Of a stretch of 5,493 nt of DNA, positions 1 to 4,832 are shown piece by piece. The position numbers and the translations under genes are program-made. The notes beneath the pieces are model-generated. The model had not been told where the DNA came from. It worked only from the letters and a program-made list of their open reading frames with translations, and did no database searches. Positions within the stretch are counted from its first letter, which is position 1. Each line of letters opens with the position of its first letter. Source of the stretch: Bacillota bacterium (GTDB taxonomy: Bacteria > Bacillota > Clostridia > Christensenellales > CALWSW01); NCBI GenBank assembly GCA_023402915.1, contig JAEYFO010000002.1:1-5493 (forward strand). The letters are read 5' to 3'.

Positions 1-542
1 TTGGCAAAGCCGCCATCGGGGGAAACAACGACCGTGTCTTCGTCCACCAGCCCCATGCGCTTGACGTATTCGCAAAGCAGCGGGCGGGCGTAAAGGTGAT
101 CGAGGGGATGCTTGAAGAAGCCCTGCACCTGCGGGCTGTGAAGGTCCATGGTCACAACGCGGTCCGCACCGGCCAGCTCGATGCACTCGGCGCACACGCG
201 GGCGCGGATGGAAACGCGGGGTTCGTCCTTCTTGTCGCCCTTGGCGTAGCCGAAGAAGGGGATGATGGCCGTGACGGAGTTGGCGCTGGCGCGCTTGAAG
301 GCGTCGAGCCAGAACAGCAGCTCGACCAGCTCGTTGTTGGGGTCGATGCCGATGGGCTGCACCAGATAGACGTCTTTGTTTCGGATCGGTTCGTTGACCC
401 GCACGAAAATGTTGTTGTCCGAAAAACGGATGGTCTTGGAATCGCCAAGCGGAACGTCCAGATATTCGCACATTTTCTGCGCAAACTCCCGGCCCGTGGA
501 ACCGGCGTAGATGCTGATGATGCCGCTGCCTTCAGAACTCAT
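1..542 (-). CDS. prs: Ribose-phosphate pyrophosphokinase (PRPP synthetase), N-terminal part, cut by window edge
   Basis: Cytoplasmic enzyme that transfers pyrophosphate from ATP to ribose-5-phosphate, giving PRPP for nucleotide, histidine and tryptophan synthesis. Only the first 180 codons are present; the rest lies left of position 1. Visible family motifs: YAGSTGREFA at residues 12-21, RFSD at 39-42, VRVNEPIR at 47-54, FFGYAKGDKKDEPRVS at 96-111 (the ATP-binding flexible loop region), TMDLHSPQVQGFF at 131-143 with the conserved His135, and VVVSPDGGFA at 171-180. The PRPP-binding loop would lie beyond the window. The ATG at 542-540 is chosen because GAGG (complement of 551-554) sits 8 nt upstream and the N-terminus begins close to the first conserved strand. 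Compared with E. coli Prs as I recall it, the loop reads YAKGDKKDEP rather than YARQDRK-type, and SPDGGFA replaces SPDxGGVxRA. It is therefore a divergent or paralogous branch, and true PRPP synthetase activity is likely but not proven. It lies downstream of the thioesterase gene on the same strand, with a 115-bp gap. Confidence 0.93.
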   Translation of the reverse strand, partial: MSSEGSGIISIYAGSTGREFAQKMCEYLDVPLGDSKTIRFSDNNIFVRVNEPIRNKDVYLVQPIGIDPNNELVELLFWLDAFKRASANSVTAIIPFFGYAKGDKKDEPRVSIRARVCAECIELAGADRVVTMDLHSPQVQGFFKHPLDHLYARPLLCEYVKRMGLVDEDTVVVSPDGGFA

Positions 543-600
543 GGAGCAAACCTCGCTTTTTGTCTATTCCGGCAAGCCGCAAAGGCTCTGCCTTTTGTTT

Positions 601-629
601 ATTGTAATACATCCTGTCACGGCGTACAA
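601..629 (-). promoter_or_regulatory. Candidate sigma-A promoter for the PRPP synthetase gene
   Basis: On the minus strand a good -10 box TACAAT (complement of 601-606) lies 17 nt from a weak -35 TTGTAC (complement of 624-629). Transcription would start near 594, giving a leader of about 50 nt. That leader begins with a perfect 6-bp hairpin AAAGGC-AGA-GCCTTT (complement of 581-595). The -35 matches consensus at only 3 of 6 positions, so this is moderate support. Read-through from the thioesterase gene is the alternative, since no convincing terminator separates the two. Confidence 0.45.
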
Positions 630-657
630 GAATCGTCAAAAAATGCGCATACTTTCG

Positions 658-1053
658 TTATCCGTCCAGCTTTTCGGCGGCCTTTTGCAAAAACCGCGCC
701 GAAAACACTGCCGCCCGCCGATGCGTCCCCCGGCCGATGAGCCCTTTTTCGTCAAAGGCTTCCACCTCGAACGTAAAATTGTTCCCCTGATGCTCCGTGA
801 GCGTCGCAGTCGCAACGACCGTCATCCCCACGGGCGTGGGCGAACTGTGCTCGATGCTCAGCGCCGTTCCCACAGTCGCCGCCCCCTCCGGCAGCCTGCC
901 CGCAAGGGCGCTGCACGCGGCGTTTTCCATCAGCGCCGCCATGGCCGGGGTCGAAAACACCGGCAGCGCGCCGCTTCCCATGTGCTCCGCCGTGTCCTCC
1001 CGCGTCACGATGAGGCGGCTTTTTCCCGTCAAGCCCAAAACGATCTGATCCAT
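658..1053 (-). CDS. FlK-like hot-dog-fold acyl-CoA thioesterase
   Basis: Complete 131-residue protein, the usual size of a single-domain hot-dog thioesterase. It closely resembles the fluoroacetyl-CoA thioesterase (FlK) family, whose members hydrolyse small acyl-CoA thioesters in the cytoplasm. The sequence shows VFSTPAMAALMENAAC at residues 32-47, VGTALSIEHSSPTPVGM at 61-77 and a late GRGTHRRAV block. Thr35, Glu43 and His69 have the same spacing (8 and 26) as the FlK triad Thr42, Glu50 and His76, and Gly62 matches FlK Gly69. In an ungapped alignment FlK Phe36, part of the lid that selects fluoroacetyl-CoA, is replaced by Ala29. The true substrate is therefore probably an ordinary acyl-CoA and not fluoroacetyl-CoA. 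FlK numbering is from memory. The ATG at 1053-1051 has AAAGGAG (complement of 1059-1065) 5 nt upstream. The stop is TAA. The gene precedes the PRPP synthetase gene on the same strand; no functional link is obvious. Confidence 0.88.
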   Translation of the reverse strand: MDQIVLGLTGKSRLIVTREDTAEHMGSGALPVFSTPAMAALMENAACSALAGRLPEGAATVGTALSIEHSSPTPVGMTVVATATLTEHQGNNFTFEVEAFDEKGLIGRGTHRRAAVFSARFLQKAAEKLDG

Positions 1054-1092
1054 GCGTTCTCCTTTCGCTGCTGTGCCGAACGTTTCACCGGT

Positions 1093-1121
1093 ATCATATC
1101 ACATTTCTTCCTTTCTGAAAA
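1093..1121 (-). promoter_or_regulatory. Extended -10 promoter for the thioesterase gene
   Basis: On the minus strand the -10 box TATGAT (complement of 1093-1098) is preceded by TGA, forming an extended -10 (TGnTATGAT). A -35 candidate TTTTCA (complement of 1116-1121) lies exactly 17 nt upstream and matches consensus at 4 of 6 positions. The start would be near 1086, giving a leader of about 33 nt that includes the ribosome binding site. Confidence 0.6.
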
Positions 1122-1133
1122 ATCTGAAAATGC

Positions 1134-1157
1134 AAAAAGCGCGCCGGCCGCTTTTTT
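1134..1157. terminator. Bidirectional terminator-like hairpin between divergent promoters
   Basis: AAAAAGCG at 1134-1141 pairs perfectly with CGCTTTTT at 1149-1156 around a 7-nt loop, with a T run to 1157. The A tract on one side and T tract on the other make it an intrinsic-terminator shape on both strands. It lies upstream of both the leftward thioesterase promoter and the rightward surface-protein promoter, so it ends neither gene. Insulation against antisense read-through is one possible role. Confidence 0.5.
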
Positions 1158-1219
1158 GGCTCTTGCGCTGTTTCAGCCTTCTTTCAAGATTTTTTCAGCA
1201 TCGTTTTGTTGGAATTTTA

Positions 1220-1246
1220 AGTTTCTTTTAGGCTTTCAAAGAAACT
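1220..1246. repeat. Perfect 9-bp inverted repeat upstream of the surface-protein promoter
   Basis: AGTTTCTTT (1220-1228) and AAAGAAACT (1238-1246) are exact reverse complements separated by 9 nt. The repeat ends 21 bp before the -35 box at 1268 and is centred about 70 bp upstream of the predicted start, a usual position for an activator site. It has no T tract, so it is unlikely to be a terminator. The binding protein is unknown. Confidence 0.4.
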
Positions 1247-1267
1247 GTAAACACCTGCCCGATCGCA

Positions 1268-1296
1268 TTGACCCGGAAAAATCCGGCTGATACAAT
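1268..1296 (+). promoter_or_regulatory. Near-consensus sigma-A promoter of the surface-protein gene
   Basis: The -35 TTGACC (1268-1273) and -10 TACAAT (1291-1296) are separated by exactly 17 nt; each box matches consensus at 5 of 6 positions. The expected start is about 1303. The spacer itself contains a perfect inverted repeat, CCGGA-AAAA-TCCGG (1273-1286), which could be a repressor site. This is the best promoter in the window and faces the surface-protein gene. Confidence 0.72.
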
Positions 1297-1302
1297 CGAG
1301 CC

Positions 1303-1455
1303 ATGCAAAGCAGCTGGCCAGCGTTTGCCGCCTTCGTTTTTTGGAAGGCTTCGATCCGAAAAACTGCACCGGCGCAGGGGATCAAAACTCTGAAAAACGG
1401 CGATCTGTCCGCCGGAGCTTTTCCTCGCCCTTGCGTCGAAAGAAAGGATTCTGCA
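1303..1455 (+). promoter_or_regulatory. Structured 5' leader of the surface-protein gene
   Basis: About 153 nt lie between the predicted transcription start and the ATG. Three successive hairpins can be drawn: GCCTTC/GAAGGC (1330-1335 with 1344-1349); GATCC/GGATC (1353-1357 with 1379-1383) enclosing CTGC/GCAG; and CGGCG/CGCCG (1398-1402 with 1410-1414). CCGGCG at 1369-1374 is also exactly complementary to CGCCGG at 1410-1415, so the second and third hairpins could be replaced by one long-range pairing. The ribosome binding site AAAGGA is at 1443-1448. No known riboswitch class was recognised; regulatory function is inference. Confidence 0.35.
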
Positions 1456-3045
1456 ATGAAAAAGCTTCTTTGCATCGCGCTCGCGCTGGCGCTTGCCCTG
1501 AGCATCTGCTCCGCGTTCGCCTTCGTGCTCGGCCCGGGCAGCACCGTCACCGCCGGGACGAACAGCGCCCTGACCATCACGAAATTTTACGCCACCTATG
1601 ACGTAACGAACCTGCTCTCCGGCGTGCGCCTTTACAGCGACATCGTCGACCGCACGAACGACGCCTTCGCCAAGAACGCGCTGATCCAGTTCGCCGTGGA
1701 ATTTGAGGTGCTCAACGCCCTCGTTCCCGCCAACAACATCGACACCGCCAACCACAAGGACGCGGGCACGGCCACCATCACCTTCGCGTCCGACACGGTC
1801 GATCTTTCCGTCAACCAGTACGCCGGTCAGATGGCGCTGTACGCCGATGGCGGCTATGAGCTGGTCAACGCCGTGAGCGTCATCAACAACGCCGCTTCCC
1901 AGGGCGCGGTCTACGACAAGACCAACAAGACCCTGACCGTGAAGGTGGACTTCACCCAGGGCGGCACGGTGAGCGCCCCGAACGCCATTACGGTCAACGG
2001 CGCGAACGTGGCCGGCTTTGACGGCGAGGGCATCCAGCTCTCCGCTCCCTCTTCCTATAAGGATGCTTCTTCCGCCTATACGCTGATCTTCTCCGGCGTG
2101 ACCACCGGCGACATCAACACGCAGGGCGCCGTCACCATGAAGACCGGCTACTCTGACACCAACTCCGTCTTTGGCGCCGTGACCGCCGCCAAGAGCAATA
2201 CCGTCGCCGCCGCTTCCATCCCCAACGCCGTCATCCTCACCCGCAACGGCCGCTCCTATCTGATCGAAAAAGTGGCCGCCAAGTGGGATGTGACCACGGC
2301 GAACTACGCCGCCTCCTTCGCCAACCCCACCACCGCCATCGGCTACAAGGTGACGCTGGGCACCAGCGCCCCCTACGGCTCCGTCAACTACGGCTCTTTG
2401 GTGTATGACACGCCCATCGCCCAGTTCGACACGGAAGTCGTCACCTACAACATGCCGGGCAACGACGAGATCAACGGCATGGACGTCGAAGGCTACGGCG
2501 TTTCTCTGGGCCTGGTGGATCTGATGAGCACGGACGATGCGGGCGACGATCTGAAGGTATTCAAGACCGTCCTCAACGACGGCAGCACCGTTTACCTCCG
2601 TCAGGACGGCTCGAAAGCGTTCGCTACCTACGACGGCCTGCTCGCCGCCTTTGAAACGGCCATGGACGACCTGGGCTTCAGCACCGCTGTGGGATACACC
2701 TACAAACTGACCGACGCCAACTTCACCACCGCCGCTTCTTACGCCGAGGTGCGCTCCGCCACCTACAACAACGGCACGGTCGTTCCTGTCGAGCCCGAGG
2801 GCGACGATGACGACGCCGAAGTGGACGAGCCCACGGAGGAAGAGCCCGTCGATGAAGAGCCCATCGAGGACGAGGACGATCCCGGCATCGATGAAGAGCC
2901 CATCGACGACGAGGACTGGATCGACGATGAGGACGAAGCGCCCCGCACCGGCGATTTTGCCGCCAGCACCGCGCTGCTGCTGAGCCTGGCTGCCGCCGCT
3001 GCGGCCGCTGCGCTGGGCTTCGTGTTCAAAAAGGCGCGCGGCTGA
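1456..3045 (+). CDS. Secreted cell-wall-anchored surface protein with acidic stalk and variant sorting signal
   Basis: A 529-residue protein of unrecognised fold. It opens with a clear Sec signal peptide: MKK, a Leu/Ala-rich core, and a likely signal peptidase I site after AFA at 20-22. Residues 23 to about 443 form an ectodomain rich in Thr, Ser, Asn, Ala and Val. I see no cysteine in it, and it looks beta-rich. ITKFYATYDVT near the start and IEKVAAKWDVT near the middle are faintly alike, so two related domains are possible. Residues about 446-494 are a stalk of Asp, Glu and Pro, including two 13-residue repeats. The C-terminus is APRTGD (495-500), a hydrophobic Leu/Ala stretch and KKARG, which is the layout of a sortase signal with APRTG in place of LPxTG. 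ATG 1456 is chosen because AAAGGA at 1443-1448 is 7 nt upstream and the signal peptide starts there. The frame stays open back to an ATG at 1303, but that would bury the signal. A promoter lies at 1268-1296 and a strong terminator at 3094-3136, so it is probably monocistronic. Binding partner and role are unknown. Confidence 0.87.
   Translation: MKKLLCIALALALALSICSAFAFVLGPGSTVTAGTNSALTITKFYATYDVTNLLSGVRLYSDIVDRTNDAFAKNALIQFAVEFEVLNALVPANNIDTANHKDAGTATITFASDTVDLSVNQYAGQMALYADGGYELVNAVSVINNAASQGAVYDKTNKTLTVKVDFTQGGTVSAPNAITVNGANVAGFDGEGIQLSAPSSYKDASSAYTLIFSGVTTGDINTQGAVTMKTGYSDTNSVFGAVTAAKSNTVAAASIPNAVILTRNGRSYLIEKVAAKWDVTTANYAASFANPTTAIGYKVTLGTSAPYGSVNYGSLVYDTPIAQFDTEVVTYNMPGNDEINGMDVEGYGVSLGLVDLMSTDDAGDDLKVFKTVLNDGSTVYLRQDGSKAFATYDGLLAAFETAMDDLGFSTAVGYTYKLTDANFTTAASYAEVRSATYNNGTVVPVEPEGDDDDAEVDEPTEEEPVDEEPIEDEDDPGIDEEPIDDEDWIDDEDEAPRTGDFAASTALLLSLAAAAAAAALGFVFKKARG
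2848..2925 (+). repeat. Two tandem 39-bp (13-residue) acidic repeats in the stalk
   Basis: Residues 465-477 (VDEEPIEDEDDPG) and 478-490 (IDEEPIDDEDWID) are adjacent copies. At DNA level the 19-base stretch at 2849-2867 recurs exactly at 2888-2906, a 39-bp period, which points to recent duplication and a possible length-variable stalk. A less exact relative (VDEPTEEEP) precedes them. Confidence 0.75.
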
Positions 3046-3093
3046 GCCGTTCTCCTTTGAGCTTGAACCGCTCTCCCATCCGTTTTGAAACAG

Positions 3094-3136
3094 CAGAACC
3101 GGGATCCCGCTGGGGTTCCGGTTCTGTTCTGTTTTT
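3094..3136 (+). terminator. Strong intrinsic terminator of the surface-protein gene
   Basis: Bases 3094-3108 pair with 3112-3126 in a continuous 15-bp stem with two G-T pairs and a 3-nt loop GCT. The stem ends in CAGAACCGG/CCGGTTCTG. It is followed by TTCTGTTTTT (3127-3136). It begins 49 bp after the stop codon. Confidence 0.85.
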
Positions 3137-3192
3137 GGGAAAATCCGGAACCGTTTCCAAACGAACAACCGGAAAGAAGCCGCCCTCCCCTT

Positions 3193-3236
3193 CGCGCCGC
3201 CCGCAGCTCCGCCCAGTCGCCCGGCGCGCTTTTTTT
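3193..3236 (+). terminator. Second plus-strand terminator-like hairpin
   Basis: CGCGCCG (3193-3199) pairs perfectly with CGGCGCG (3222-3228) across a 22-nt loop, followed after one C by seven Ts (3230-3236). It lies 57 bp past the first terminator, with no gene between them. It could be a backup terminator or the end of a short unrecognised transcript. Confidence 0.5.
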
Positions 3237-3273
3237 GACAGGAGCGCACGGTCTGCTTCCCTTCTTGTTTTCA

Positions 3274-3304
3274 CCGCCGAAACCCAGCGCCCCGGCGGCT
3301 TTTT
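3274..3304 (+). terminator. Third, weaker plus-strand terminator-like hairpin
   Basis: CCGCCG (3274-3279) pairs with CGGCGG (3293-3298) across a 13-nt loop, followed by CTTTTT (3299-3304). The stem is short, so support is modest. Confidence 0.35.
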
Positions 3305-3395
3305 CTTCTGAAACCGGCAGAACCGGGAACTGCTCGTTTCGGGTTTGTTTTCGAAAGCCTTCCTTTGAAAAAAGCGCAGCAGCAACGCCCGCAAG

Positions 3396-3509
3396 CGCTG
3401 CCGGAAGCTGCGTTCGAAAAGAGCCGGAACAGACACCCGTAAACGCTGCCACCGCTGTGCGTTTGAGAAAGCGCACCAGCTGAGCGCTGCTGCCGCTCTG
3501 CGTTTGAAG
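3396..3509. repeat. Three imperfect copies of a ~25-bp repeat
   Basis: Related segments begin at 3396, 3444 and 3485 (spacings 48 and 41). Each has the form CGCTGC, a variable centre, then CTGCGTTTGA or close to it. The second and third copies differ at about five of 25 positions. The first is more diverged but also shares flanking CCCG-AA with the second. The copies lie inside the gene-free block. Origin is unknown; an old tandem duplication is plausible. Confidence 0.45.
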
Positions 3510-3607
3510 CTTCCCTGCGCCTGCTTTTTCCCGCTTTCCTCCGTCTGAACGCTGCGTCCCCCGGCGTTTTTTCCTTTTCCGCCAGATAAATTTCCCCTTG
3601 AAACGAC

Positions 3608-3650
3608 AAAACGGCCTCCCCGCAGTTGGCAGAGAAGCCGTTTTTTCTTT
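3608..3650 (+). terminator. Terminator-like hairpin with long T tract
   Basis: AAAACGGC (3608-3615) pairs with GCCGTTTT (3637-3644) around a 21-nt loop. The T tract continues as TTTTTTCTTT to 3650 on the plus strand. On the minus strand the same stem ends in GCCGTTTT, so weak activity in that direction is possible. It lies more than 550 bp past the surface-protein stop and no plus-strand gene directly precedes it. Confidence 0.5.
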
Positions 3651-3701
3651 TTCAGGTCAACTATGCAGCCGGGCGTTTTCGTTCTTTTTTTCAAAACAGG
3701 C

Positions 3702-3746
3702 AAAAACCGCCGGAGCTGCCGTCGTTCTTCCCGCTCCAAACGGCGG
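3702..3746 (-). terminator. Intrinsic terminator of the SDR gene (minus strand)
   Basis: Read on the minus strand, CCGCC plus GGAGC (split by a 4-nt bulge) pair with GCTCC-GGCGG, a 10-bp GC-rich stem, followed directly by TTTTTG. It starts about 70 bp after the stop codon at 3815 and is the best minus-strand terminator for that gene. Confidence 0.6.
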
Positions 3747-3814
3747 CGCTGCGCCGGTTCCCAATCCATCCGCCGCCAGCGCGTTTTTTTATCATTTTAC
3801 CATTTCACCGGTTT

Positions 3815-4582
3815 TTACCAATACCGTCCGCCGGTGACGCAGATGGTCTCGCTGCAAACGTAGCTGCCCAGATCGGACGCGAGGAACAGGATCGCTCCCG
3901 CGATCTCCTCCGGCCGGGCGAAGCGGCCCAGGGGAATGTCCCGGCGCTTTTTCTCCGCCGCCTCTTCGGGGAGCGCGTCGAAGAAGCTGCGCACCATTTC
4001 GCTCTCGGTCGTGCCGGGGGCAATGGCGTTGACCCGGATGCCGTGGGGAGCCAGCTGACGGCCCGCGTATTTCGTAAAGCCCACCACGCCCGCCTTGGCC
4101 GCGGCGTATTCGGCGGAGGTGCTGCCGCCCGTCACGCCCGCGATGGACGAGACGTTAATGATGGAGCCGCCGCCCTGCCTCTTCATGACCTCCGCCGCCA
4201 GCTTCGTCGTCAGAAACACCGGCCGCAAATTGACGTGGACCACCTCGTCCCACCGCTCCACGGTGCAGTTTTCGATGGTGTTGTAGCCGGAAATGCCCGC
4301 GTTGTTGACGAGGATGTCCAGCCGCCCCCAGCGCTCAACGGTGCTGTCCACGGCGCGCTTTGCAACGGTGGGGTCGGAAATATCGCCTTCGACGTAGTTG
4401 ACCTGCGCGCCCAGCGCTTCCAGCTCCCGCTGCGCCGCTTCGCCGTCGCCCGCATAGGTGCGGCTCACGAGCGTAATGCCCAGGCAGCCCGCTTTGGCCA
4501 GCAGCACGGCCGCCGCCCGGCCAATGCCGCGGGAGCCGCCGGTGATGAGCGCAGTTTTTCCGCTAAGGTCGATCGAAAACAT
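3815..4582 (-). CDS. Short-chain dehydrogenase/reductase (classical SDR, FabG-like)
   Basis: Complete 255-residue NAD(P)-dependent oxidoreductase of normal classical-SDR length, cytoplasmic. Rossmann motif TGGSRGIG at residues 14-21, acidic GD at 66-67, NNAG at 93-96, structural Asn118, catalytic Ser146 (SS at 145-146), Tyr159 and Lys163 in YAAAK, PGTTES after the sixth strand, and a C-terminal VTGGRYW. Arg41 just after the second strand (VSRT) suggests NADP(H) preference, which is inference. Automatic annotation would probably call it 3-oxoacyl-ACP reductase, but lying downstream of an FGGY sugar kinase on the same strand it more likely oxidises or reduces a sugar, polyol or sugar acid. The ATG at 4582-4580 is fixed by a perfect AAAGGAGG 7 nt upstream. 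The frame remains open further upstream, but that extension is low-complexity and lacks family similarity. A terminator follows at 3746-3702. Confidence 0.93.
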   Translation of the reverse strand: MFSIDLSGKTALITGGSRGIGRAAAVLLAKAGCLGITLVSRTYAGDGEAAQRELEALGAQVNYVEGDISDPTVAKRAVDSTVERWGRLDILVNNAGISGYNTIENCTVERWDEVVHVNLRPVFLTTKLAAEVMKRQGGGSIINVSSIAGVTGGSTSAEYAAAKAGVVGFTKYAGRQLAPHGIRVNAIAPGTTESEMVRSFFDALPEEAAEKKRRDIPLGRFARPEEIAGAILFLASDLGSYVCSETICVTGGRYW

Positions 4583-4832
4583 GATGTGTCCTCCTTTGGG
4601 GTCGGTTCGTTTTTGGGAAGGGCTTTGAACTTTTAGAAAACTGTTTCCGGAAAACCTTCTCGTGAAACTTTCTCGGAAACCTTTTGGAAAGATGACAAAC
4701 TTTTCCCGGCGCTTTGGAAAACGCCAAAGGACGGGAAGAGAAATTCTCCCCGTCCGTGCGGAAATCCTGCTGCATTTTGGCGTTTTTTCGGCTTTGTTCC
4801 GCTTTTTGAAAACATTGCCGGAACGCTTTTGC
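4583..4832 (-). promoter_or_regulatory. 250-bp kinase-SDR spacer with strong RBS, phased repeats and overlapping hairpins
   Basis: The consensus ribosome binding site AAAGGAGG for the SDR gene is the complement of 4590-4597. No clear sigma-A promoter was found, so co-transcription with the kinase is likely. Within about 4638-4708 (plus-strand reading) the motif AAAC followed by a pyrimidine-rich run recurs at 4638, 4652, 4665, 4677 and 4697, mostly 12-14 bp apart, and includes the palindrome TTTCCGGAAA (4644-4653). GGACGGG/CCCGTCC (4729-4735 with 4749-4755), extended by GAGA/TCTC, makes a strong stem. CTTTGG/CCAAAG (4712-4717 with 4724-4729) and TTCCCG/CGGGAA (4703-4708 with 4732-4737) form an alternative structure that shares bases with it. 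GTTCCG/CGGAAC (4796-4801 with 4819-4824) sits just after the kinase stop. Regulatory meaning is inference. Confidence 0.4.

Larger units (their letters stand above)
3046..3814. other. 769-bp noncoding region between convergent genes
   Basis: No credible gene is seen. Open frames here on either strand are rich in Arg, Lys, Pro and Ser with no recognisable motifs, and they overlap one another in several frames. The stretch instead holds three plus-strand terminator-like hairpins (3094-3136, 3193-3236, 3274-3304), a set of imperfect repeats (3396-3509), another plus-strand terminator-like hairpin (3608-3650) and one minus-strand terminator (3702-3746). A weak 5-bp hairpin AACGC/GCGTT (3548-3552 with 3564-3568) is followed by a T run. 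The plus strand is notably pyrimidine-rich. A small RNA or decayed gene cannot be excluded. Confidence 0.6.

Noticed and set aside
96..740. Plus-strand frame of 214 codons opposite the PRPP synthetase
   Set aside because: The minus strand encodes clear PRPP synthetase motifs throughout 1-542. The plus-strand product has no recognisable features.
1303..1455. In-frame upstream ATG at 1303 as the start of the surface protein
   Set aside because: It coincides with the predicted transcription start, has no RBS in the transcript, and would add 51 residues before an obvious signal peptide. ATG 1456 has a well-spaced AAAGGA.
1456..1530. Lipoprotein signal with Cys18 as the lipid-modified residue
   Set aside because: The residues before Cys18 are LSI; a lipobox needs a small residue (Gly/Ala/Ser) right before Cys. 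AFA at 20-22 is a better signal peptidase I site, and a sorting signal is at the C-terminus.
1228..3249. Very long open frame on the minus strand (673 codons) opposite the surface-protein gene
   Set aside because: It is antisense to a gene with signal peptide, sorting signal, promoter and RBS. Its product is Gly/Val/Asp-rich low-complexity with no motif, typical of the reverse frame of a GC-rich gene.
3396..3509. CRISPR array
   Set aside because: There are only three diverged copies with unequal spacing and no constant repeat with unique spacers. No cas gene is present.
3026..3769. Minus-strand frame of 247 codons in the noncoding block
   Set aside because: The product is almost wholly Arg/Lys/Ser/Phe-rich with no domain, no convincing RBS, and it runs through terminator hairpins and into the surface-protein gene.
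3626..4636. Plus-strand frame of 336 codons
   Set aside because: Most of it is antisense to the SDR gene, which shows all catalytic motifs on the minus strand. The product is low-complexity and Arg/Ala/His-rich.
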